From Symbiodinium natans (Eukaryota > Sar > Dinophyceae > Suessiales > Symbiodiniaceae): a stretch of 64,000 nucleotides of DNA. Under the pieces are notes generated by a model. It saw only the letters and a program-made list of their open reading frames with translations, was not told where the DNA came from and did no database searches. The position numbers were made by a program, and so were the translations under genes. The DNA lies in NCBI GenBank assembly GCA_905221605.1, contig CAJNDS010002149.1, positions 222,972 through 286,971 of the forward strand. The letters run 5' to 3'. Positions within the stretch are counted from its first letter, which is position 1. Each line of letters opens with the position of its first letter. Shown here in pieces: positions 11,626-22,950 of this stretch.

Positions 11626-12238
11626 ATGGACACCCGCCTCGCGGAAGAGGCCCAAAAGCTGCTCCGCCTCTACCGGACAGGTCAGGGTTCAGGGTTTAGG
11701 GAAATGGGAAGGCGTTGCGAGCAGCCACCGGAGGGCACTTCCCTCAATCCCGTCAATCTTGGGGGCAGCTGCGGGGCTGAAGGGTGTGGAGAATTTCGGG
11801 CCGTTGTGCTGCGTGTGATGGTGTCTTTAGGTCGTTAGGGGTTTGCCACGCACGGGAGCTGGCCTCTCCACGAAAGTCCTCATCTGACTCCATGGCTGAC
11901 TCAGAGACACTTCCGAAAGGCGTTCCCAATGGGTCTGCAGACTGCTTGCCGCTCTTTTCCCTGTACTCAGGACCCTGGGAATAGAGCCCATTTTCATGAA
12001 CTAGGCCTAGGCATCATTTGTGCGAGAGCTTTGGGAGTGCTTCGATGACTCGATGACTGCTTTCAGATGTCACTCAAAAAAGGCAAAGAAAGTCCATCAG
12101 ATCCCTCAGAGACTGCTACATGTTACTCATGTTACTCATGTTACTTGCAAAGGGACCTCCGTAGCTCCGCATGTGCTGCCGCTTCCTTTCATTGCCGCCT
12201 TTAAACGTCGCCAGGCAGCGACCTCTGTGCCGGATTGA
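11626..12238 (+). CDS. candidate plus-strand gene, first exon plus possible downstream exons
   Basis: ATG at 11626 opens MDTRLAEEAQKLLRLYRT, with G or C in most third positions, and reaches a GTCAGG donor after 11680 in phase 1. Two later plus-strand stretches look protein-like: about 11850-11984 (LASPRKSSSDSMADSETLPK and on to a stop) and about 12020-12120 (LRELWECFDDSMTAF, then HSKKAKKVHQIPQRLL). I could not fix the joins, so one gene is an inference. If real it is one of few plus-strand genes here and would mark a local strand switch. No family recognised. Confidence 0.33.
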
Positions 12239-12299
12239 TGTCGACACCCGGACCTACTCTAATCTACTGATGTCCATGACTTGCTACTAAGAAGATGCT

Positions 12300-13307
12300 C
12301 ACTTGGCACCCCTCAGCTCAACCCTATTTGTCTTTGGGTCTCGATCTCGAGAAACTCCTATGCCTCCAGCGACACTCATGGTCGGCTAGATGAACATAGC
12401 TAAGCAGCCGCACGACGGACGACAGCAAAGTTTCTGCACACATTCCGGAGAAGCACAAACCCCGCACTCGAAAGGACACTAAGCACCTCAAACATCCTCT
12501 TCGAAGGGGGGGAACCTTCCGGAAGGGGGGCCTCCAAGAAGGAGGACCCCCTAGAAAGAGGAAGGCACGGAGAAGCATATCACCGACGTGCGCAATAAGA
12601 AAAGCGTGCACTTGGCGCACTTGGCGCAAAGGCGTCAGGATCGACTAACGCCGACAGGGTGAAAACATGCGGAGGGGGCTTGAGGAATCAATGCCCGAGC
12701 CTGTGCTGCAAGATGCGACCGCTTGTGTCCAAGAACTCGTTCAATCATGCACAGTTGCCTAAAGGGATAAAAAAGGGAAGACATGACTTACAGATCTTAC
12801 AGTGTGCCCCCGCAATTTGAGGCAGCAGCGCAGGGTCTCGGCGGCCTTGTGGCCATCAGCACTCCAGGATCCCCGGGTCAGCCCCTCTCAGCAAAGGCCT
12901 GCGCTCTGGGGCCACAGCCCGCACGAGGGTATTTTGAGGCTTTGGAGCCTTGAGTGATCTTGAGTGCACAAGAGTTGGGCATTGAGAGCCGAGATGCCGC
13001 AACCTGAGATGCAGGTTGGCACCGGCAAAATTTGGTGACTGCTCAGGACGGTGCCTCTACGAACCTGCTCCATCCTGCAACATCGCCCCAGGTCCCCAAA
13101 TAGGTCTTCAAAAGAAAGAGCACCTCAAACAAACGAAAAACAATCCCACGTACAGGACAGGCCGACTGTCTTGATGCCCCAGGGCCTGCATGACGTCAGC
13201 CCGCGACGCCCAACGAGAGGTTCCCACTTCGGAACTGTCTCCAGGCGTAGACCTGCTGGGCTCGAGGACACGCTCGAGGGTTTTTGAAAAAACAAGTGCG
13301 TACATAC

Positions 13308-13338
<31 letters not shown>

Positions 13339-13680
13339 TAGAAATACATATAGAGAGTAACAGGCGATCTCATCATCGTATGCTGTCATATATGTTGATC
13401 TGTTTGTGCGCGTATGCATATTTATTGCTGTATATATCTAGCATGAATATATGTACATAAAGAGATGTATGTATACTATACCTGTATGACAATATCGGGT
13501 CAAACGCCAGTTCAAGGCATAGGGCCCTGAGGACAGATCGTTAGTCCTCCGATACTGATGACTGCCCCCATGCTTGGTGCAACAGCAAACGGCCGCAAGG
13601 GGTCGCAGCATGATTTATTGAATTTATTACATCTGTCTTGAGCACACGCAACAACGGAGACCAGTCCGCGTCGTCAGGCG
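12300..13680. other. no firm gene; repeats and ambiguous frames
   Basis: Several short frames are open on both strands, none with motifs or supported joins. A TATA microsatellite lies at about 13308-13342. Confidence 0.4.
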
Positions 13681-13687
13681 CGTTAAA

Positions 13688-14597
13688 CTAAGCAGTATAC
13701 TGCGGAGCGACTTGACGCAGATGCCTAAATGCGACTTGGAAGGTTTCATGCAGAGGATGATTCTGGGATTCCAGGTGTTGCACTGTGCGCCCGGCGGTAC
13801 AGAAGAAAAGGGCATACAGGACGCCGCGGAGCAACAGCGACCTTGACGTGCCACAGCAGGCTCCCGGGATGCAAGGATGAAAAGGGCACGAACCACGAAA
13901 CACAACAGACCAGAGTGACCAGAGGTTCAAAAACGCCCAGAACAGACTCAGCCTACAATATGGCAGACTTATCTCCTTCATAGCTTCAACTGCCCACACA
14001 GCCAGGCCTTGTCGCCTGTGCTTGGCCGGAGACCTCGCGTAGCTCTCAACTTTACGTGCATGCGGTGGTGAAGAGGGGTTTGGGAATCCTCCCATCCCGG
14101 CCCGCCCCACCTCCCCCCCCCCCCCCCCCCCACAAAAAAAGAGAGAGCAAAAAGCCCTACAAACCCGTCCTCCGAGAACCCGTCCTCCGAGCCCGGCTTC
14201 GAAGGTGTGGGAGGCCTGGGCGGAAGCAAGGACCTTAGAAGCCACAGCGGCCGAATCTTCAGCGAGGCATTTCTCACGCAGGCCCAGGGAGGTTCGTCAT
14301 CACACAAATCGCACTGTGCGTGTGGAAGGAGGTATGGGTGGCCGCGCTGCCTGATCAGCTGTTCGCGGTTCATTTCTAGGCAGAAAATCTCAGAAAAGCA
14401 ATGCTGGGAGGTGCTCTGGGTTCTGGAGCTCATGCTCATATATGCTGGGGCCGAGGCTCTCGGAGCCACTCGAGCAGCTCCTTCAGCTCGCAGAACTTGC
14501 TCCACACGTCTTGCTCTGTCTCTTAGACCCAGCACCTGACAGCCCTGTTGTCCTTGGCGCTGGTGAGGATGGGCGTGATGATCACGCCCAGGAGCAC
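13688..14597 (-). CDS. multi-exon membrane-associated protein, possibly decayed (in-frame TAA)
   Basis: Exons read in order. 14597 to about 14526: VLLGVIITPILTSAKDNRAV then RCW, like the end of a WD40-type blade. 14522 to about 14451: ETEQDVWSKFCELKELLEWL, nearly all GC3. 14375-14278: MNREQLIRQRGHPYLLPHAQ then CDLCDDEPPWAC, ending at a strong GTGAGA donor. 13975-13688: EISLPYCRLSLFWAFLNLWS and on through a second hydrophobic stretch to AFRHLRQVAPQYTA and stop. The last join is in phase. The first two blocks share one frame but are separated by TAA at 14523-14525, so either an exon border is misplaced or the copy carries a nonsense change. WD-like identity is tentative. The last exon has two possible membrane spans. 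Confidence 0.45.
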
Positions 14598-15009
14598 CTA
14601 CTCATCTCTTGAACGAAAACGCCTGTGGGTGGAGGGATGCCCTTGCTCTAAAGTTGAAGCGATTCACCTTCCACGAGGTTCCGGAGGATGCACTGCATTG
14701 CTCACTGCATGGCTCTACTGCATTGCGCTACTGCGTTGCTCTGCCGCGGCCGCGGGGTGCTACGTGAGGATGATCGCTGATAGCATCTTAACATATCTTC
14801 AGTGGGAAAGGTCCACCCGCCCTAGAGGCCCCTCCCCCCAGCCCCCCCGTCCGTGCAGAGCCCTCGCCTCGATCCAGGCGCTCCTGTCAGCTCAGCGCAA
14901 AGGAAGGGGGGGCACTCAGAAGGGGCTCAGGAGGGGAACGGGGGGCAATCCACGTTCTGTTTTGGTTACCTCAAGAGAAGTAGAATAATGTGGAACTTGG
15001 AGTTCTTAA

Positions 15010-15150
15010 GATAAGGGGGCTTGAGGCGTTAAGCTGTCGGACGCGGACCGAGCCCTCCGAGCTGACGTCCTGATTTTGTCCACCCACCTTGGCGTTGAAG
15101 ATTTCAGTGTAGGATGTCTGAGGAGCTCAACAAAAGGGCCTGCTTAGAGG
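15010..15150 (-). CDS. candidate isolated exon, unknown
   Basis: The minus strand reads HTEIFNAK up to a GTGGGT donor in one frame and a longer basic frame in another; I cannot choose. Reported only as probable coding sequence. Confidence 0.2.
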
Positions 15151-15509
15151 GTGTTTTGGGAATCAGGTCGTGGGGCACACTGCAGGGCTGTAGGGACACC
15201 AACAATCACCGACATGCAAAGCCTCCAAATCCCCCGGGCGAAAACTGACACTGAGAAGGCACGTTTTTGCTTGAGCTGCATGTGTTTTCTGAAACTTTCT
15301 CGAAATGTAAGGTTTTAGATTGAGAAATGTAAGTGCTTGTCTAAAACTGTATAGTTGTTGTTTGAAAATGTTGCCAAAAAACCATACACTTTGAGCAAAA
15401 CAGACTGCATTTTCAACCCGAAACTATTGCCTTTGAGAAAAATACCTAGATGTTCAACGACAACCATACACTTGGAGGGAAAAAAACTACATTTTCAACC
15501 AAAACCGCC

Positions 15510-15625
15510 CGTGTGTGCCCAGGAGCTCCGAGATGACGGACTGCGGCGCATCTTGCGCCTGTGCGCCGCAAGAGGCGCACAGAAAGGCACAGAAAAGGCA
15601 ACAGATGCGAAACGCTCGATGGGGC
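15510..15625 (-). CDS. candidate exon with hydrophobic Cys-rich start
   Basis: Reads FCAFLCASCGAQAQDAPQSV then ISELLGTHGR with high GC3, ending near a GTTTTG donor. It resembles the end of a signal peptide followed by mature sequence. It could be a 3' exon of the calcium-loop gene just upstream or a separate gene. Confidence 0.28.
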
Positions 15626-16089
15626 CGTTTTACAAGCCATCGCAATTGTTTCGTTCTGCTCCCCACCTTGTCTCTGTCAGCATTCTGGGAATTCTGGGTG
15701 TCTTCATGCCGCCTTAGCTGAAGCTTGGGTTTCGGAGAAGCCTCTCCGAATCGCGGAATCAAGAACCAGTCAATTCCCTTCCTTCCAATTTCAGAGAGGA
15801 ACATCTAGAAAGGTCATGGTCGAATCCTGTGGCCGAAGACTGACCCCTTTTGAGGCGTGCGGCGCACGCTGCGCCCGCGAGCAGCCCCCGCGGTCCGAGG
15901 ACTCGCCCGGCCGGGTTCTGCACAGCTAAACCAAACGGGGGGTGTTGTTCAATGCTGGAGACATGTTGCTGAACCTTCGCTAACATCACCCAAAGAGCCC
16001 TTGACCGAAAAGGTGTCATGTGACTCTTGGGACTGGCTGAACGACAGCAGTGCTGAGTGAGGTGTCAGATGATCATGGTCATGGGAGGC

Positions 16090-17471
16090 TCATGCAGCTC
16101 GCCTCTTGCATTCGTCCTCGTCATTGGCAACGCCGTCGCCGTCGTCATCTTGATCCTGGCGGCGGCAATGGCCTAACGCCGACTACCGAACTGCGCGGAA
16201 GGAATCAAGCTTCAGCATGCAGACTGGCGAGGGCATGTGGCATGACACCCATACTGCGTTTGTAACGACCATGTGGGACGGCCCATGTGAATTCATTGCT
16301 TTCTATTCCAGTTCGGCCCCATAACATGCACTCCATGGCCTGGGCGTCATGTAAGGGGATCCCTGATGAAGGCCCCTCGAAACCCTTCGATTCGAGACAA
16401 GGATGGAATTATGGAAAATGGCCCCATGGTCATGACGACAATGCTCAGGATGATAGTTTTATTTACGCCAAATATGCCGCAGCTGTGTGTCCTCAACACC
16501 ATCTTTGCAGCCGTCGCCGTCAAAGTCATTGAGAGAGTTTGACCTTAAGAATTAGTTGTAGCCACTCACAAAGGGCTCCTAGGAATCAAAACCACAAATG
16601 CGAGAGGCCATGGACTGGTCAGAAACGTGCTCGAAACGTGCTCTACCAGCCGAATCGCGCACACGAAATCATTCGAGATTCTGTTAGACTCGTTAGTCGT
16701 TAGCTGATAAGTCACACGAGTTCTGTCCGTACCGCCAAACATCCAAGAGCCTGGCACGAAGTTGTACTGCTGAGGGGAGAAAGGACACCTGGCACTCTCA
16801 CATACGAGAAGAGGGGGCCCTCCTGTGCCCCTCAGTGGTTCTCTTCGAGCATCTGCCCAGCAGAACACCCACTCTTTCAGGGATAAAGCGGAGAGCATCC
16901 TTTTGTAGGGGGCCTGTCCATCTTGTCCTCGATTCCGTCGTTGTCCCGGTCCTGGTCCTCGACCCCGTCCTCAAGTTTCAGAGCTGCGCAAAGCTCCCTT
17001 TCACACTCCGTAGCTCCGCGCCACGGGGCCGCCCAGAAAGCCCTTTTCAGGAGCACAAGTGGGCCTCGCATCCATCCCCATCAAAGTCGGAGGCCCGACC
17101 GGAGATCCAGCCTAGGGCTCCAAAGTCTTTTGGGGGCAGTTGAGGAAGTGCAGGGCCAGGGTTTTTTTGGGTGTTGGAGACGGAGCTCAGCCTTAGGAAG
17201 TCTACAGGGCTTCAGACTTTCCGAAGGTGAAGGCCCTGGTGGCTGCAGAGCTTTTGAGAAGGATGCGTTTCACACCAAAAGCCAAAGGAAAAGCCGAGCC
17301 CTCTGCGTGACTGGCCGCCCTCCTGAGTCCCCCAAACTCTCTTGTGAGTGTGTCTTTGAAAGTCATGATGTCACAACCCACTCACAAGGCAAAAGAAAGA
17401 GCGCGCTGCTCTTCCGGACCCTGCCTTCTTCTTGCCCGGGCAGAAGTCATGATGGTCTGGGACCCCATCCC
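16090..17471 (-). CDS. extracellular protein with thrombospondin type 3-like Ca2+ loops
   Basis: Six exons join in phase: 17471-17436 (DGVPDHHDFCPG), 17111-17065 (WISGRASDFDGDGCE), 16969-16914 (DGVEDQDRDNDGIEDKMDR), 16788-16633 (CPFSPQQYNFVPGSWMFGG and on to FVCAIRLVEHVS), 16543-16492 (SNSLNDFDGDGCKDGVE), 16155-16090 (DQDDDGDGVANDEDECKRRA, stop). The D-x-D-x-DG loops with Cys at the repeat ends match thrombospondin type 3 repeats, which bind calcium in secreted or surface adhesion proteins. Three introns are GC-AG (17112-17435, 16970-17064, 16789-16913) and 16156-16491 is GA-AG; 16544-16632 is probably GA-AG. The last exon may instead splice on through AG|GCGAGC, so the C-terminus is uncertain. 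Exons further 5' are expected but not identified. Confidence 0.65.
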
Positions 17472-17526
17472 CTGGCGACAGACCCCATAGCAGTGCATAG
17501 TAGTGAAACCGTGAAACCAGACATGC

Positions 17527-17637
17527 AGCACACCTCAGCACACCTCAGCACACCTCAGCACACCTCAGCACACCTCAGCACACCTCAGCACACCTCAGCA
17601 CACCTCAGCACACCTCAGCACACCTCAGCACACCTCA
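17527..17637. repeat. (CACCTCAGCA)n minisatellite
   Basis: Ten perfect 10-bp copies from 17531 plus partial ends, in the region upstream of the calcium-loop gene. Confidence 0.95.
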
Positions 17638-18029
17638 CTTGATTTGACCTCCCATGGCATTCTGGCATTGAACTGACATCTGTGAGTCTGTGAGGCGAGA
17701 GAGAGTCCCCGCCATCAGTGTCCACGCCACGGGTGTCGTCCAAGTGGCTCCGATCGAACCTGCGTAGCTGGGAGGGGGGGTGGGCACAATGTGCCTGACA
17801 TGCACATCATGGCTGACGACGGGGATGACTATACACTATGCTGCAAGGCACTGCAATATCGCGCCTTGCAAGAACTCCTTGCAAGAACTCTGAGGGTTTT
17901 CAAATCTTCCGTTTTTGTCGGAGAGCCCTAAACAAACGGGACCCGAATTGTGTCCTGCACATGGTACCCTCTACACGAAAAAACCCACTTGACGAAGATT
18001 CCGCCACTTTGTCAAAACTCTAAGCCCTA

Positions 18030-18200
18030 GTTGATTCCCTCATTCCCGAAACCATATTGGAGTCAAAGCCCGGAAACCCTAACGCCTGACTGACCAGGAC
18101 CCACCCTAAACCCGTAAAATCCCCTAAACACCCTAAAAAACCTCCGAACCCGCTAAACCCCTAAACCCCCAACTTCCCTTTTGACCCAAGGCAGGGGAGG
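18030..18200. repeat. interstitial CCCTAAA-type repeats
   Basis: Imperfect CCCTAAACCC copies; similar patches recur at 18780-19000, 20060-20100, 20690-20745, 39860-40210, 42205-42345 and 45030-45110. Both orientations occur. Confidence 0.7.
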
Positions 18201-18515
18201 GGATCCCTAAATACCCTCGGGGGCCAAGCTGCGGAATCGGAGCCGTGTGCTCGGCGCTGGGCGCCTGGACGCCGCCTCTCCGTGGGGAGGATCTAAGGGC
18301 TATTGAGGGACATCAGGGGTTGATAAAGGTCGTAAGGGATTTGTTGAGGATTATAAGGGATATAACTTGGGCTTCGGTAAGGGGGTAGAGGGCGGCTTAA
18401 GTAGGGCTTAACTGTGGAGTGAGGAGGAGAGTGGCAAAGAAGCTTGGGGCGCTTAGGGTACAGCAGGCGGGCTGCGAAGAGGACTCATATACAGCGCTGC
18501 TAGAGCCAGTAGAGT

Positions 18516-18680
18516 CTAAGCCGCACCTAGCGCTTCTTTCACTTTAGGGTTTTTGCCGCCTGTGCCGAACCAGTTTTGGTACATGGCTGCATTGGCCAGC
18601 AAGGAGGCCAGCAGCAAGCCCACCACCTCAAGGGCTTCGGAGGGCTTCGGATTCTCCCATGTGCTCGTCAAGCGCAAATT
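18516..18680 (-). CDS. candidate exon with one membrane span
   Basis: Reads EALEVVGLLLASLLANAAMY then QNWFGTGGK with G or C in most third positions. The hydrophobic core VVGLLLASLLANAAMY would cross a membrane. Borders are uncertain (acceptor near CTTGAG|GTG). No family recognised. Confidence 0.4.
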   Translation of the reverse strand, partial: NLRLTSTWENPKPSEALEVVGLLLASLLANAAMYQNWFGTGGKNPKVKEALGAA

Positions 18681-18984
18681 CTCACTACCGGCCCTGAACG
18701 TCCAACAACTTTCCAAGCCAGAGTTCTGCAACTCCTGAAGTAAGCAAACTTACAATCCTAAGTCCTGAGTCCTAGCCCTGAAACCCCTTCGAACCCCAAA
18801 CCCTAAGCCTCAACACCCTTTCGACCCCAAACCCTCTAAATCCTTTAAAAATTGTAAAGCCCTGTCTTTTCAAGCCCCGTGTAGAGTCTAGCACCCGTTA
18901 AAACCCGTTAAGCCACGCCTTGAACCTCCTTAGCCCTAAACCCTAGACCCAAAACCCCAAGCCCTAAACCCCTCTTTTCCAGGC

Positions 18985-19055
18985 CCCCAGGCGAAGAAGA
19001 GCGCCCCAAAGGCGAAGCCACCGCCTTGGGAGGCGGCTTCGGCCTGCGGGAAGGC
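18985..19055 (-). CDS. candidate small hydrophobic exon
   Basis: After a good polypyrimidine acceptor (CCTTCCCGCAG|G) the frame reads AEAASQGGGFAFGALFFAWG. It could belong to the same gene as the exon at 18.6 kb. Tentative. Confidence 0.28.
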
Positions 19056-19266
19056 AAGCGTTTCAGGCTTCCAAGCAGCTCCCCGCAGACCCGCAAACTT
19101 CACCTCCTACAGTAGAGAGTCAGCAAGGGTTAAATGGCCTCAGTCGGGTTTGAGATGGTTTGGAGAGTCAAGGCTGCGGGCTGCTTTGCCAAAAGCTTGC
19201 AAAAAGGAGTCGGTAGCCTGGCCTGGTTGCTGTAGGTCTTCGTCCTCAGTGGGGAAAGGGGGAAGC

Positions 19267-19500
19267 TTAGGGCTTCTCCAACTGTACCGAAGTGCCTAGA
19301 ATGCCCGACACCGTACGACTCTGACTTGGGGGCCCCTGCGGTGGTAGCTCCGGCATTGTGGGCGGCAAGCCTCGCCAGGATGTCGGATGCACACAATCTG
19401 CGAGCGAACCAAGGAGATCTCGAACAATGAGACGGATGGTACCTGATGGTATGTGATGGTGATCTATAAGATCCCCGGAGACTACGTAGACACTCCGTGA
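19267..19500 (-). CDS. candidate 3' exon, unknown protein
   Basis: The frame reads SVYVVSGDLIDHHHIPSGTI, RLIVRDLLGSLADCVHPTSW and a Pro/Gln-rich tail to TAA. It looks protein-like but the opposite strand is also open; no family recognised. Confidence 0.3.
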   Translation of the reverse strand, partial: SRSVYVVSGDLIDHHHIPSGTIRLIVRDLLGSLADCVHPTSWRGLPPTMPELPPQGPPSQSRTVSGILGTSVQLEKP

Positions 19501-20329
19501 CCCGGCGACGGGGGCCCCATGTGGGATTCCCGCAGATTCTACATGGACACACTGCCCGCAAGATTGACCCCTGCCGCAAGTACATTGCCTGCACAAGAAG
19601 GAACCCTAGTGGTCCTAGGAGCTGTTCGTGTCCTGATTGCAAAGCTCTTCGCTTGTGGGTTTCGTGCTTAAACTTCCCCAGCTGTCAAGACTGTCACAGC
19701 CGAGACCGAATCTTTCCGGCAAGAACCTCTCCAAGACTCCAAGACACACTTCCCGGCACCTCTGCAGCTTGTGTTTTCGGCTTCGCTTGCTGTTTTACGC
19801 GTAGCGACATGTGAAATTGCTCACGCATGGACAAATGTGACATGGGGTGATCCCAAGCACCGGTTTGCTCACCAGAAGCTTGCTGCTCAGAATGCAGCCC
19901 TCGGCCCCGCTTCAGAGGCCGAGTTCTCGCCATGCTTAACAGGTGGTTGCAGTCCGACGGTTAAGAGCTTGTGGATTCAGATGTGAAACTCCCCCACGGA
20001 AGCATCAATGAATACTGGATGGTTCTGGGCTCTTTTGCGCGAGTCCTCTCTTCAGCTCCCCCTAAACCCTCAACCCCAAACCCCAAACCCCCTCTCCTAA
20101 GCCCCCCCCAGACCCCTCTGCCTGGTGGCCGCTGGAGCTGAGAAGGCGTCGAGGGCACCAAGGGCTGCGACGCGAGCTGCGGCGAGACCCGGACTCGGCG
20201 TAGGCAGAGTCGGCAGAATGGGTTTCAGTAGCAGTGTAGGCACGTATACATGTATACAAGTATACATATACACATGTATGTGTATATATATATATATGTA
20301 TACAACACGCATGTGCTTCTAAACAAACC

Positions 20330-20430
20330 CAACTCTCTCAGCCCAGGGCCTTCCAGCTTCGCACTGGGCATCTCGGCGCCGGCGCCGAAACCGTCGGCGA
20401 CCAGCTGCCGGCCGCAGTTCCTTTTGGTTG
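20330..20430 (-). CDS. candidate exon, unknown
   Basis: Reads CGRQLVADGFGAGAEMPSAK then LEGPGLRELG with high third-position GC. Isolated, borders not fixed. Confidence 0.27.
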
Positions 20431-21767
20431 TTAAAGGGTCGGCTTTGGCGTCGGACTTAGGGCTTAGGATCTGGGTTAAGCACCATGGTGAAAAGTATGG
20501 CCAATTTTGGGGGGTGTCCTGAAACCAGGTGCAGAAGATCTTTCAGAGAATTCGAATGGCCCACGCACTGAACAAAGAGTCTTGGTTCTCGCGACCACCA
20601 TCGCTGGGGCCCCAGCCAGCATGTTCGACTGAGCACACCGGGCGGAAACAGCACCGTTGTGCCGCACCTGGGTTGCATTTGTCATGCCTCAACCCTAAAC
20701 CCTAACCTGTAAACCCTAAAACCTAACCCGAAATAGACGCTAAACACCCCTAGCCTTAGGTCAGACTTTCCGGTGGCCTTGGGCCAGAACCTTGGATGGA
20801 GGGGGGAGGTCCGCGCAGTGCATCCCAATTGAGCCCCAGGTACAGGCAGCTCTGCTTTGCAACGGTACCCTGCTGCGCAGGGCTCTTCTGCGAAGTCGAA
20901 GATGCCACGGAGGTCTGGACAAGATGTTTGCGAAACTGTCAGGACACGTTGAGGAGCGCCCACGGTGGGGCCCGGCCTTGCTGCTCCGGCGCGAGCCACT
21001 AAGGCCGCTGAGGTTGCCCGGCGAGGGCGTGCGTGTCCCAGGGACACCTGCTTCAGAACATCATATAAAACATCTCAGAACATCTTTCCGAACGCTCACT
21101 GCAAGCTGGCGGGGGGGGGGGGGGTTGCATCATCTTGCATCCCGGATGTCAAACAACCCCGGCCGCCTGGGGGCTCCAGGAGGACGGTGGTGCTTTCCAA
21201 CGGCCTGGCAAGACTGCTCCTCTCTCGTCCTCTCTGGACTCTGGACCAAGTCATTTTTTACTTTTTTGGAATGGGAGCGAAACAACCCGACCGCCACCGT
21301 GGGCGACTTGTCATTACCAGTCCATTGCCTGTCCTTGGAGTTCTGGTGAGCAAGGAAAGAAAACGTAGTGACGTCAGCTCAATGTACGGCTCTGTTTAAA
21401 CGGCTCTCTGCCACGTTCCGCCACGTTCCTGCCCGGGCCTGGGCCGCGGCGCCGGCCGACGCTGGGAGTCCATCTGTGCCCTGGCACGGGGACAAAAACA
21501 GGCACAGCCAGATCTTCTGCCTCAGAAGATTCACTTAAAAGCACAAAAAAGACCTGAGCTTTGATATGTTATTTGACTGCTTGCGAGAGGACCGCAACAA
21601 CGGCTTCTGAAACTTTCTGAAACTCTGCAGTCTCCAGCCTTCTTTAGCTCGCGAGGGCCATTGCAAGGACGGCCATCTACGCAGTGCGCGAGTAAGGTAA
21701 GATAAGGTAAGCAACGGGGTATTGGCCCGATCTGTTAAAGTTTGAGCTCGGGCTCATACTCAAGTCT

Positions 21768-22112
21768 TCAACATCTCTCAAAGTTTCTGTTCGATCTGTT
21801 TAGGGGGGTTGTTTGAAGGTTCTTGTTCTGCTGCATGTTTTGAGTCTCTTGTGGCTGCAGATGGGACCACTCCCGAGTAGCGGGAGTCTCCGTGGCACGC
21901 TCAACGGTTTGTTCGCCCGATGGTGCTCTTGGTGCCACTTTGCCTAAGAGTTCCTCCGAGGGGCTTCTTGCATAACCTGAAGGCATACCGCTTACGACGT
22001 TTACATGCAGATGCGATCTCACCACCCATGCCCACATGCCTCCATGCCTTTTCGTCGAATCCACATGCCGGTCTTCTTGCACAAAACAACCACGGAATCA
22101 CCGCTGGCCCAC
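21768..22112 (-). CDS. 3' end of an unknown gene (two exons)
   Basis: Exon 22112-22069 reads WASGDSVVVLCKKT, enters after CAACAG|G (phase 2) and leaves at G|GCATGT (GC donor, phase 1). Exon 21976-21768 reads GYARSPSEELLGKVAPRAPS, then a Thr/Glu and Gln/Asn-rich tail to stop. The first exon and its upstream intron match a copy at 25546-25586. The tail looks disordered. No function can be assigned. Confidence 0.42.
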
Positions 22113-22950
22113 CTGTTGAAACTTAACGCAGCGGGGTCACTTAGCAAGGCGATGCGAACTCAAAAAAGTCGACCCCGCTGCACGAACTCGTCAGCCAAGT
22201 CGGCATGATGATGCAGCCTCAAAGCAGCGGTGATACGCTTGACTTTGTAACTTCTGCGAACTCCCAACTTTGCCTGCCCCCTCCCCCGCACCCCCCCCCA
22301 GCTTCAGAACTGGCAGCCCACGAAAGGAGGAAGCAAAAGAATAAAAAGAAGAAAAGAAAAGGCAAGGAGAAGGGAGGGCTGCCTAGCTGCCTAGCTTGAT
22401 CGTGTCTTGCGTTGGACCTGATGAGCGAATGACATCAGATGACATCAGTGGCCTGGCGAGCTGACTCGCTTTGGCTCCACAACTATGCTACAGTTGCTAC
22501 AGAATGGTGTAGCGCAGAACCTCGCAGAACCTCGCCGTGCCTCGACTTCGTAGAGATGGGAAGGACGCGCACTAGGCTTTCGCTCGCGAAAAACAGATGA
22601 CAGCAAGGTGGCACTCGCATGAGGGCTATGCGCAAGGTCGGCTCTGAAACCTGGGCTCCAATGCTGCACTCCTCCCGCACCCTGCAGCAAGTTCTTTTCT
22701 GCGCAGTGACCCAGGCTGAATGGAAGCCTGCTGGAACAAGCAAGGACATGCACTGGCGGAGCATGCGAGGGTGCCGATGCCCCACTCCTTGTAAATGCCC
22801 CCGAAACGGTCCGGGACCCCTGGAGTCCAAGACGGGAGGGGGCGACAGTGAAGTTTTGAAGCTCCATTTGCCACCATCTTCAAAAATATAGTGAGACCGC
22901 GAGTGGCCTCTCAGAATCTGTTAAAACGGTGAAACCTAAAACACGCTTTC

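Noticed and set aside
20792..21349. 185-codon plus-strand frame
   Set aside because: Two minus-strand frames are equally open, third-position GC does not separate them clearly, and no motif is seen.
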